From positions 1,736,001 through 1,800,000 of the forward strand of contig CAVSDJ010000007.1 of NCBI GenBank assembly GCA_963726785.1: DNA of 64,000 bases, in the 5' to 3' direction. Positions 17,621 to 25,750 of the stretch are shown here, in pieces (the first letter of the stretch is position 1; every line of letters begins with the position of its first letter). The notes beneath the pieces are model-generated. The model did no database searches. It saw only the letters and a list, made by a program, of their open reading frames with translations, and was not told where the DNA came from. Source of the stretch: DATEKX01 sp963726785 (lineage in GTDB: Bacteria; Acidobacteriota; Blastocatellia; UBA7656). The position numbers and the translations under genes were made by a program.

Positions 17621-19115
17621 TTGGATAGAGCAAAGCATTCCCTCATTACTCATCTCCGTATTTATATCGCTCGTGGCGGTTCAATCCCTGCCTGCTCAGA
17701 CGAAAGTGATCCGCACGGCAAGCCTTGGCCTTATGGATGAGACTTTGCCGCTAGATGACGATGCGCGGTGGGATGAGGGGTTCGGCTTTTCAACCTTTGA
17801 CCCGGAGTTTCCTTTCGTAGTAGTCAGAGCAATAGCAGTAAACAGCAGCGGTGTGTACATCGGCGGAAACACATTTCCATTCAGCTCAACCTCTGCCAGT
17901 GGAATAGCCAGATGGGATGGCACCAGTTGGTCAAACTTAGGCGGCGGCGTTGGGCTCTGCCCTGGAATTTGTAGCTCTGTAGTCTATGCGCTTGAAGCAA
18001 AGGGAGACGATCTTTACGTTGGCGGTAATTTTTCTCGCGCAGGCGACGTGCAGGCAAACAGAGTAGCCCGCTGGGATGGCAGTAAATGGTCTGCTTTGGG
18101 CGACGGCATCGCTATAATCGACAGCTTCAATGACTACCTGAGAGTCGACGCGATGGCTCTGAGTGGAAACGATATATATACAGTCGGCAATCCCATCACT
18201 GATGTAGGGATAAGCAGCATTTTCCTCCATATAGACGGGTTCGTCCGCTGGGACGGTAACAAATGGTCTACTGCGGGCGGAGGCGTTACAGGCCCGGCTG
18301 CCTCGGTTTCTCTCAACGCAATAGCGATAAACGACAGCGATATTTATGTCGGCGGCCATTTCGCCATAGCCGGATTTACAGCCGTCAATCACATCGCGCG
18401 ATTTGACGGCAGCGTCTGGCATGCGTTGGGGAGCGGGATTGATGGTTGCGCTTCCTGCACACCTCAGGTTTTTACATTGGCGGCTAAAGGAAACGATTTG
18501 TATGTCGGAGGGCGATTCAACTCGGCGGGCGGATTACAGGCTAACAATATCGCGCGATGGGATGGCAATAGCTGGCATGCCGTGGGGAGCGGCGCGAATG
18601 GCCCCGTCTACAAAATAGCTTTCAACGGAGATGACATTTATGTGGGAGGTGATTTCACTTCGATTGACGGAGTGAAGGCGAACGGAATCGCCCGATTCGA
18701 CGGCACGAAATGGCAAGGGCTGGGCAGCGGCGTGGGTGGCCGCGTCCATGCGATAGCCTTCAAGGATAACGAAGTCTATGTCGGCGGCGCTTTCACTACA
18801 GCGGGCGGAAAGACCATTTATAACGTCGCAAGATGGATCGGCCCTGCTATCGTTACTCCGCCGCCGCCTGTCCTGCTTCCCAAGATCACCGGCATTTCAA
18901 TCAATCGAAAAAAATTGATAGTTGCAGGTGAACTGTTCGAGCAGGGATCAAGTATCATTCTTAATGGCGAGCGTCAAAAGACGAAAAACGACGAGCAGAA
19001 CCCGACGACGCTTCTGATAGCAAAAAAATCCGGCAAGAAAGCCAGGCCCGGCGGCAGGCTCCAGGTGCAAAACCCGGACGGAAAGCTTTCGCCTGAGTTC
19101 ATAATCACACAATAA
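17621..19115 (+). CDS. Secreted beta-propeller repeat protein with TIG-like tail (N-terminal frameshift)
   Basis: About eight repeats of 40-55 residues with the pattern DxYVGGxFxxAGG...NxIARWDGxxWxxLGxG, which should form a propeller. Residues ~390-480 form a separate beta domain (ITGISINRKKLIVAGELF ...) like the tails of the two propellers at 25.7-29.2 kb. The frame containing the repeats has no good start: the first in-frame GTG (17673) falls inside an obvious signal peptide (SLLISVFISLVAVQSLPA) whose upstream part has no ATG/GTG/TTG. A TTG at 17621 with GAGGA 7 nt upstream is one frame off; removing one base near 17636 joins them into a 497-residue exported protein. Function unknown, no metal or catalytic motif seen. 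Confidence 0.7.
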
Positions 19116-19198
19116 TCTTAAAGGAGTTACAGGCCTCTCGCTATTTAATCGGTTGTCTGATATTGATAAGAACCCGGCGTGACGACGGAGGGCTTTTA

Positions 19199-19227
19199 TT
19201 GCGACTGTTGAAAGTGTAGAGTATAAT
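19199..19227 (+). promoter_or_regulatory. Promoter of the FHA/kinase cluster
   Basis: TTGCGA, 17 nt, TATAAT. The -10 and the bases after it (TATAATCCCGTT) are identical to those in front of the histidine kinase at 10508. It would give a leader of about 50 nt before the FHA protein gene. Confidence 0.6.
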
Positions 19228-19284
19228 CCCGTTGCCGCGAGACTTCGCCCTTTGGGTAGGGATGGCAGTTGGAGGCCCAGCCTT

Positions 19285-20052
19285 ATGATCAGGTGCAACA
19301 ACTGTGGAACTAATAATATTGATGGTAGCGAGTACTGCGATGAGTGCGGTATGAAGCTGGACCTCGTCAGGCGACAGAACGCTTACAAACCGCCAAGCGC
19401 TGTCGAAAGCGACGCCGTGCCGTCGAATACAACTGATGGGCCGCCAATCGCTCCGCCATCGTTTACGACTTCAACAAGCATACCCAAGCCCGCCATGCCT
19501 GCGCGCGAGCGCAAGCCTGACGAGAAATCGGCGGGCGGCAATTCCAACAGGCGGCGCAACGTGACAGATGAACGTTCCGCTTTCAATCTCAGCCCAGCCG
19601 AGCCTAATCTCCCGAACCAGGGCACCAATGCACCGTCATCAACCTTCGGGCTCTCGCCGCGTGGGCGAACAGACGCGATGGAGCCGGATTACGCGCCTGC
19701 TTCGGTCGATAATTTGCGCGTTACTGCGCGCCTCCTGATCGAACGTGGCGGGCGCGTAGGTCGCGAATTCTCGATTACGGGCATCGAAACCAACATCGGG
19801 CGATGGGACGCAGACAGCGGCATCTTCCCCGATGTAGACCTGGACGAAGACGACCCGGAAGCAAAGATTTCACGCCGCCATGCGCGCATCATAAATCACA
19901 ACGGGCAGTACTTCATCGAAGACCTCGGCTCTACCAACGGCACATTCGTCAATCGCGGGCGAAGGTTGCTTCCAGGCAAGCGGCACATGTTACAAAACGG
20001 CGATGAGATCATCGTCGGCAAGACGTTTTTGAAGTTTCAAATTCTAAGATGA
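19285..20052 (+). CDS. Zinc-ribbon and FHA domain protein
   Basis: A 255-residue protein. The N-terminus has two CxxC knuckles (CNNCG ... CDECG), a double zinc ribbon. A Pro/Ser-rich linker of ~110 residues follows, and then a C-terminal FHA domain with all hallmark residues (IGRWD, SRRHA, DLGSTNGTFVN). FHA domains bind phosphothreonine. The adjacent kinase is the natural source of its ligand. ATG 19285 has GGAGG 9 nt upstream; a GTG-like earlier start at 19252 is less likely. Confidence 0.85.
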   Translation: MIRCNNCGTNNIDGSEYCDECGMKLDLVRRQNAYKPPSAVESDAVPSNTTDGPPIAPPSFTTSTSIPKPAMPARERKPDEKSAGGNSNRRRNVTDERSAFNLSPAEPNLPNQGTNAPSSTFGLSPRGRTDAMEPDYAPASVDNLRVTARLLIERGGRVGREFSITGIETNIGRWDADSGIFPDVDLDEDDPEAKISRRHARIINHNGQYFIEDLGSTNGTFVNRGRRLLPGKRHMLQNGDEIIVGKTFLKFQILR

Positions 20053-20149
20053 CGGTTTGCTGATTCCTGATTCATTTTTCATAAAAGGATCGTCAATTGC
20101 TCGTAAGGCCAGACCAGGAACCAGAAACCAGAAGACAGAACCCGATGCT

Positions 20150-21799
20150 ATGTTTTGTCCTGAATGCGGCAACCAGTTGCAGCCAGGAGACCCGTATTGC
20201 GGAGAGTGCGGTGCCACGCAAGAGCCAACGCCGCTTCCGCCTCCGCCTGTCATTGTAGAAGCGCGCAGTGGTAGCAGTGAAATTCAAATGCCTGATCCGA
20301 AGAAACCAAAGCATGCCTCGTCGCATCAACTAGAGCCGGGCACACTCCTGCTTGATCGTTATTTGATAGTCAGCCGCGTCGGCGGCGGCGGCATGGGCTC
20401 GGTCTATCAAGCCCGCGACAAACGGCTCGCTGACCGCCTTTGCGCCGTCAAAGAGATGATCGAAACGTCGGCAGACCAGAGCCAGCGCGCAAAAGCTGTT
20501 GAAGACTTTAAGCGCGAGGCCGAAGTGCTCGCCCAACTCGATCATCCTTCGATACCGACCGTGTTCGATTATTTCATCGAAGGCGGCAAATATTATCTGG
20601 TAATGCGGTGGATAGGCGGCGGCGACCTCGCAGAGCAGATGCGATTGCGCGGCGGCACGGTTGACGAAAATACTATCACGAAATGGGCCGTTCAAATCAG
20701 CGACGTGCTTCATTACATACACTCGCAGAAGCCTCCGATAATCTACCGCGACCTCAAGCCCGCAAACCTCATGATCGACGACAAGACGGGTCGCGTGATG
20801 CTTGTGGATTTTGGCATAGCGCGAATAGTCCGGCCCACGGAAAAAGGCGTGACCGCGATAGGCACAATGGGATACGCGCCGCCTGAGCTTTTTGCAGGCA
20901 AAGTCGAACCGCGCTCGGACCTTTACTCGCTCGGCGCAACAATGTTTCATATGCTGACGGGGTCTGACCCGCAGGACAACCCGCTTCTCATATTCGATTT
21001 CAGCAAGAACCCGCGCCCGTGCCAGATCAACCCTGCGATCTCGCCGGAGATGGAGCGCATATTGATGAGGATGGTCGCCCACAAGCCCGAAGACCGTCAG
21101 CTATCCGCGCTCGAATTGATGCGCTCTCTCGAAGAACACAGCGGGCGTATCGATATGAAGCCTAAGTCGGACACGGGGCGGGCATCTTCTCGCTATCCCG
21201 GCCCGTCGCCTTCAAGCGGCGGCGCGGCTTTTTCGCCGATCAAACCTGAGCGCGATTCGAAATCGAATTATTCTGTTCCCATTTCCGATGGCGGCGTGCA
21301 GCCGTCTTCGCCCGTCGCGGATTGGGTCTTCTGCGGCCACTGCGGAGAGAAGATCGGAGCCGAAGACGTTTACTGCGCTCATTGCGGGAATCGCCAGCCG
21401 GCAGCCGGAGGCGCGGCGGCAGCGTCCGGGTATGTCGGGACGGTTGGGCCTGGGCGCGTCACCGCGCAACTGGTCGTCGTCGGCACAAACGATATGGTGA
21501 AGCCGTTCGTTATTGACAAAGAGAGCGTGCTGTTGGGACGCACGGACCCGCACACAGGGATATTTCCCGAGATAGACCTCACAATGCATGACCCGGAGAC
21601 TAAAGTGTCGCGTCGCCACGCGAGGATATATCGTCAAGGCGAGCAGTTTTTGATAGAAGACCTCGGCTCTGTAAACGGCACAATCGTCAACTCTATCAGC
21701 GGCGGCTCGGTTCGGCTCAACACAAAAGCTCCGCGCGTGCTCTCTGCCGGTGATGAACTCAGGCTCGGCGGAACGATTTTGAAATTCATGGTAGTGTAG
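20150..21799 (+). CDS. Soluble Ser/Thr protein kinase with two zinc ribbons and a C-terminal FHA domain
   Basis: About 549 residues in the order zinc ribbon (CPECG ... CGECG), Hanks-type kinase, linker, second zinc ribbon (CGHCG ... CAHCG), FHA (SRRHARIY, DLGSVNGT). Kinase motifs: Gly loop GGGGMGSVY (~77-85), CAVKEM Lys, YRDLKPAN (catalytic D201; the usual His of HRD is Tyr), DFG (D220) and an APPE activation-segment end. No transmembrane helix, unlike PknB, so it acts in the cytoplasm. Start placed at MFCPECG because the ribbon begins there; a longer frame opens at 20057. Both FHA domains in this operon may read its autophosphorylation. Confidence 0.9.
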   Translation: MFCPECGNQLQPGDPYCGECGATQEPTPLPPPPVIVEARSGSSEIQMPDPKKPKHASSHQLEPGTLLLDRYLIVSRVGGGGMGSVYQARDKRLADRLCAVKEMIETSADQSQRAKAVEDFKREAEVLAQLDHPSIPTVFDYFIEGGKYYLVMRWIGGGDLAEQMRLRGGTVDENTITKWAVQISDVLHYIHSQKPPIIYRDLKPANLMIDDKTGRVMLVDFGIARIVRPTEKGVTAIGTMGYAPPELFAGKVEPRSDLYSLGATMFHMLTGSDPQDNPLLIFDFSKNPRPCQINPAISPEMERILMRMVAHKPEDRQLSALELMRSLEEHSGRIDMKPKSDTGRASSRYPGPSPSSGGAAFSPIKPERDSKSNYSVPISDGGVQPSSPVADWVFCGHCGEKIGAEDVYCAHCGNRQPAAGGAAAASGYVGTVGPGRVTAQLVVVGTNDMVKPFVIDKESVLLGRTDPHTGIFPEIDLTMHDPETKVSRRHARIYRQGEQFLIEDLGSVNGTIVNSISGGSVRLNTKAPRVLSAGDELRLGGTILKFMVV

Positions 21800-21806
21800 T
21801 TTTTCT

Positions 21807-21886
21807 GGAGGTTAGAGATCAGAGGTCAGAGGTCAGTCGTGCATCATCGTTATTTACTGACCTCTGACCTCTAGCCTCTAACCTCC
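21807..21886. repeat. Long inverted repeat between kinase and RDD genes
   Basis: Arms 21807-21837 and 21856-21886 are complementary at 28 of 31 positions around an 18-nt loop. The arms are built of AGAGGTC/GACCTCT units. It could terminate or attenuate transcription, or be a mobile hairpin. No U tract follows. Confidence 0.85.
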
Positions 21887-21894
21887 GATTCGTT

Positions 21895-22590
21895 ATGACG
21901 AAATTTTGTCCATATTGCGGAAAGCAACTGGGTGAGCGGTCAAAGTTTTGCTCGCAATGCGGAAAAGCTTCGCCGGGGCGCGGGCGACAGGCCGCAGTCG
22001 CGGTTGACGAAGCAAGGGATATTTCTGCGCGTCCGTCACGTCCGATAGAACGCGTCGCGGCGGCTGAGACTACAGGCAGCGAGGCACGGACGCACGTCGT
22101 AGGCAGAAATAGAAATGGCTCCGTGGCTCGAAACCGGCAGTATGCTCCGCCTACTTATGCGCTGATAGGCGCATACGAGAGCGCGGGATTCGGGCTTCGT
22201 TACGGCGCTTGGATGTTCGATTTTCTGATCACGCTCATCGCCATGATGATGTTCACGTTCATCGTGACGGCGGTCAGTCACAGTTCGGTCTTAGGGTCGA
22301 ACACACAGCTTGTGATGGTCGCGTTATTGACTGTGCTGCTGTTCATACTGAATTTCGTCGTGCTGGCCGGTTTCAACGGGCAGAGCGCGGGGATGCGAAT
22401 ACTCGGCATATACATAGTGCGCGAAGACGGCAGACCCTTTACAATAAAAGACGCGGCGATGCGCCACCTGGTAGGCTATCCGCTCTCGACTGTGGCATTC
22501 TTTCTCGGCTTTCTTTGGATGCTGTGGGACCCGCGCCAGCAAGGGTGGCATGATAAGATAGCCCGCACATTAGTTGTGATGTCAAAGTAA
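21895..22590 (+). CDS. Zinc-ribbon RDD-family membrane protein
   Basis: A 231-residue protein. CPYCG ... CSQCG forms a zinc ribbon at the N-terminus, then a basic, Ala/Arg-rich linker, then an RDD domain: RYGAWMFDFLI opens helix 1 (~100-125), helix 2 is around 130-155, and helix 3 (LSTVAFFLGFLWMLW) precedes the DPRQQGWHDKIARTLVV ending typical of RDD. RDD proteins are small transporters or membrane modulators, some implicated in ion antiport. Sharing the ribbon type with its two upstream neighbours suggests a common complex. Confidence 0.85.
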   Translation: MTKFCPYCGKQLGERSKFCSQCGKASPGRGRQAAVAVDEARDISARPSRPIERVAAAETTGSEARTHVVGRNRNGSVARNRQYAPPTYALIGAYESAGFGLRYGAWMFDFLITLIAMMMFTFIVTAVSHSSVLGSNTQLVMVALLTVLLFILNFVVLAGFNGQSAGMRILGIYIVREDGRPFTIKDAAMRHLVGYPLSTVAFFLGFLWMLWDPRQQGWHDKIARTLVVMSK

Positions 22591-22594
22591 AACC

Positions 22595-22717
22595 ATTTTG
22601 GATTTTAGATTTTGGATTTTAGATTAAGGAGATTGTAAATGATCAGCCGCTCCTCGAATCTGCAATCCGATAATCCAAAATCCAAAAATCTAAAATCCAA
22701 AATCTAAAACCCAAAAT
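22595..22717. repeat. AT-rich long inverted repeat
   Basis: Arms 22595-22625 and 22687-22717 match at 30 of 31 positions and consist of tandem ATTTTGG/AATC-type heptads. The 61-nt interior holds no gene. It lies immediately before the FHA-GAF-PP2C gene and ends 5 bp from its ATG, so it could affect that gene's translation. Confidence 0.85.
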
Positions 22718-22722
22718 CTAGT

Positions 22723-24441
22723 ATGTCTACTTTTATCATTCGACCGAAAGACTTCGAGCCGTCAACGATCAAGATGGACCGGATGAAGTTGACCATTGGC
22801 CGCTCGTCGCGCAACGACATCTGCATAGGCGACCCGTTCGCCTCGCGCCTCCACGCGGAACTGCGACAGGAAAGCGATCACGTTCTGCTTGTTGACAACG
22901 GCAGCGCGAACGGCACCTTCCTTAACGGGCAGCGCGTAACGGGCGCGATAAGGCTCGAAGTCGGCGACATTATTCGCATAGGCGAAACCGAGATCGAATA
23001 CACTTCGGGCGGGCAGGAGATGCTGTCGGGCGCAACGGTCTTTCTTTCCGGCCCGGCTGCGGCTGCGCTTCCGGCAGACACCATCACTTCGCCTATCGGC
23101 TCGCGCTCGACCAACGATCTGATATCTACAATTCAGTCGGGCGCAATGGAGATGCGAAACCCTTCAGGCGTGCGCCCAAAGCTCGTGCCCGAAGCGGGTC
23201 AGGGCCGTGATCTTTTGAGCATAGTCTCGCAGGTAGGCATAGCGCTTCTGCCTCGCACGTCGCTCGAAGACACGCTCAAGATGACTATTGACCTCGTGTT
23301 TCAAGCCATCCCCGCAGAACGCGGATTCCTGTTTTTGAAAGAAGACGGCGATTTGACCTGCAAGATAGCGCGCGGCGCACACCACGACGCGCTGCCTTCG
23401 GCGTCGCAAGTCCAGCTCTCCCGCTCCATCACAAACAAAGTCATCAGCGAAGGCGCTTCAGTCCTGACATCGGACGCGATGCACGACCCGCGATTTCAAT
23501 CTCAAAACTCCATCGTGTTGAGCCAGATTCGCAGCGTCATGGCCGTCCCGCTGGCTTCGGGCGAAGAGACTTTCGGGATGATCTATGTGGACAATCCGTT
23601 CCACAGCCGCTTCAAGGAAGAAGACCTCAAGGTGCTGACGACTATCGCCTCGGTCGCTTCGATCAAGATAGAGCACGAGCGATTGCTCGAAGAGCGACTC
23701 GAAAAGCGGAGGATGGAAGAAGAGTTGAAGGTCGCGTCTGAAATCCAGATGCGATTGCAACCCGTAGCGCCGCCGCAAATCGAAGGCTGGGACATGACGG
23801 GCGTCTCTTTCCCCTGCCGCGAAATAGGCGGCGACTACTACGACTTCATACGGCGCAAGAGCGACAATCGCTTGATAGTCGCGGTCGGCGACGTTTCAGG
23901 AAAAGGTACGGGCGCGGCGCTGTTGATGTCATCGCTGCACGCAGCCGTGCGCGCGCAATCGCAGACGCGCCTCGCCATAAGCGGGGTGATGCGCGAGATC
24001 AACGAATACATATTCGAGAACTCGCCGTCGAATAAATTTCTCACGCTGTTTTACGGCGAGCTTGATCCCGAAACGGGAACGCTCGTCTATTCCAACGGAG
24101 GCCACAACACGCCGATGCTCATGCGCGCTGCAGGCGAAATAATCAGCCTCGATCAGGGCGGGCTGCCCATAGGGATGATGAAAGGCGTGCAGTATCAGGA
24201 AGCCACAGTGTTTTTCAATCCGGGCGATTCGCTCATCATCTACAGCGACGGCATTACAGAATCCATCAATGACCGCGATGAAGAGTTCGGCGAAGAACGA
24301 TTGATCGAAGTTGTGAAACATAATCTGAGCCGCTCCGCGTCAGGCATACGCGACCGCATTGACGAAGCCTTGTCTCGTTTCGTTGGCACGACCGCGCCTG
24401 TTGACGACATGACGCTGATGATAATCAAGCGAACTGCCTGA
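22723..24441 (+). CDS. FHA-GAF-PP2C serine phosphatase (RsbU/SpoIIE type)
   Basis: A 572-residue protein. The N-terminal FHA domain (~25-100: IGRSSRND, SRLHAEL, NGSANGTFLNG) is followed by a GAF domain (~155-320), a short coiled coil, and a SpoIIE-type PP2C phosphatase (~345-570) with the metal Asp residues in GGDYYDF, VGDVSGKG and IYSDGITE, and the final VDDMTLM. Enzymes of this type dephosphorylate anti-anti-sigma factors or kinase targets. It closes the FHA/kinase cluster and provides the opposing activity; which protein it acts on is unknown. The inverted repeat just before the ATG leaves no clear ribosome site. Confidence 0.92.
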   Translation: MSTFIIRPKDFEPSTIKMDRMKLTIGRSSRNDICIGDPFASRLHAELRQESDHVLLVDNGSANGTFLNGQRVTGAIRLEVGDIIRIGETEIEYTSGGQEMLSGATVFLSGPAAAALPADTITSPIGSRSTNDLISTIQSGAMEMRNPSGVRPKLVPEAGQGRDLLSIVSQVGIALLPRTSLEDTLKMTIDLVFQAIPAERGFLFLKEDGDLTCKIARGAHHDALPSASQVQLSRSITNKVISEGASVLTSDAMHDPRFQSQNSIVLSQIRSVMAVPLASGEETFGMIYVDNPFHSRFKEEDLKVLTTIASVASIKIEHERLLEERLEKRRMEEELKVASEIQMRLQPVAPPQIEGWDMTGVSFPCREIGGDYYDFIRRKSDNRLIVAVGDVSGKGTGAALLMSSLHAAVRAQSQTRLAISGVMREINEYIFENSPSNKFLTLFYGELDPETGTLVYSNGGHNTPMLMRAAGEIISLDQGGLPIGMMKGVQYQEATVFFNPGDSLIIYSDGITESINDRDEEFGEERLIEVVKHNLSRSASGIRDRIDEALSRFVGTTAPVDDMTLMIIKRTA

Positions 24442-24453
24442 GCCGCGATGAAT

Positions 24454-24505
24454 GGCAGTAGCCCAGGGCTTGCGCCTGCGCCCTCTCTCACGGTCGGGCT
24501 ACTGC
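24454..24505. repeat. Inverted repeat, copy 1 of a dispersed family
   Basis: GGCAGTAGCCC at 24454-24464 pairs with GGGCTACTGC at 24496-24505; flanking AATGG/CCATT extends the stem. Its reverse complement shares GCAGTAGCCCGACCGTGAG and the following GAGGGCGC with the repeat at 61800-61859, so both belong to one family. Confidence 0.8.
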
Positions 24506-24632
24506 TATCCATTACTCATCACTATTCCTGCCACTACTCCATTGCTCTTGCGCCCGCGCATTTTTATAATCACTTTGAGAGCGCGAGACAACGCGCGAGC
24601 CTTTTCTCGTCTTCTCAAATTCAGGTAATGAA

Positions 24633-25750
24633 ATGGCAACTGCTTTACTGACAAATGCGGAACTCAAGATAGTCTCGCTCGACGAGGCGGACATCGCGGG
24701 ACTGGAAACGCTCTTCGACGAGCAATGCGATGAATGGCTCGCGCTGCTCAATTGGGACTACACGGGGCCGAGCCGTATGATTCGCCAGGTCGCGCGCCAG
24801 CGAGAGTTGCCGGGGTTTGTAGCCACAAAGGGCGGCCAGACCATAGGCTTTGCTTATTACATCATCGAATCAGGGCGCTGCTCGATAGGCGATATTTATG
24901 TTTCAAAAAGCCTGCGCGGCGCGGGAGTCGATCAAAGGATGCTTGCGGCGATACTCGATGAGGTCGAACGCCAGCCGCGCATAAGTCGCATAGAGAGCCA
25001 GTGCGTCGGCATCGAAAATGACGGAGCAAGCGCGTTGTTCGAGCGCAACGGGTTTGAGCGCTTTGATCGTTACTACATGAAGGCCAACCTCTCGCGATCA
25101 ATTAGCGACACGCTTTCGACCGAGGCAACGCAGTACAAACAGCCGAATTGTCGAACGTTACAATCAGAGCATGGGAAGAGGATGATTTTGCGCTGGCGAC
25201 GCGAATTATTCATCGTTCGTACAGGGGCGGGCCTGACAGTCGCATCAACAGCCAGTATCGAACCGAAGAAGGCTGCGCCGAACTGCTCGCCATACTTACG
25301 GATCACATCTGGTGCGGCGATTTCCTGCCTTACATTTCGCGCGTGGCTGTTCGCAGCACAACGCAGAATATGGTCGGCGTGCTGATAGCTTCACGCGTAG
25401 CGCCTCGCGCGGGGCACATAGGCCAGATTTCAGTGCATCCCGCTTATCAGGATCAGGGGCTTGGCCGACGAATGCTTAACAACGCGCTTGAAGAATTTGA
25501 TCGTTATGGATTCGGTTCCGTTTCGCTCGCCGTCACAGTAACAAACGAGCCTGCGCTTCATCTCTACGAATCCTGCGGCTTCCGCACGATTCACACCTTT
25601 CCCGTCTTCTGCCGCGAGACAATAACAACAGTACCGCGAGCAGGTAGCGAGCGGGTAGGCTCATCGCTCGACCCGCTCGCTACTGCTCGCGGTACTGTTG
25701 CTGCTGCATTCTTAATTCTCCAGTATGACGGTTATCTTGAGCGTGTTTGA
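24633..25750 (+). CDS. Tandem GNAT N-acetyltransferase, frameshifted between domains
   Basis: Two GNAT domains lie end to end in different frames. The first (24633 to ~25120) ends with the typical FERNGFERFDRYYMK. The second (from ~25140) contains VTIRAWEEDDF, IGQISVHPAYQDQGLGRRML (acetyl-CoA loop Q/RxxGxG/A) and LYESCGFR. The first frame runs on to 25385 without family similarity. The second has only a TTG (25148) without a ribosome site. A one-base loss around 25100-25145 would restore a single ~370-residue tandem protein. The last ~25 residues of the second frame are read through the inverted repeat at 25626-25700 and overlap the convergent gene at its stop. Substrate unknown. Confidence 0.7.
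25626..25700. repeat. GC-rich long inverted repeat inside the GNAT 3' end
   Basis: Arms 25626-25656 and 25671-25700 are identical after reverse complement apart from one extra G, around a 14-nt loop. The sequence is made of GTACCGCGAGC and GTAGCGAGCGGGT elements. It sits between converging genes and could act as a bidirectional terminator. Confidence 0.88.

Noticed and set aside
25150..25385. Tail of the first GNAT frame as genuine coding
   Set aside because: It overlaps the clearly conserved second GNAT domain in another frame and resembles nothing.
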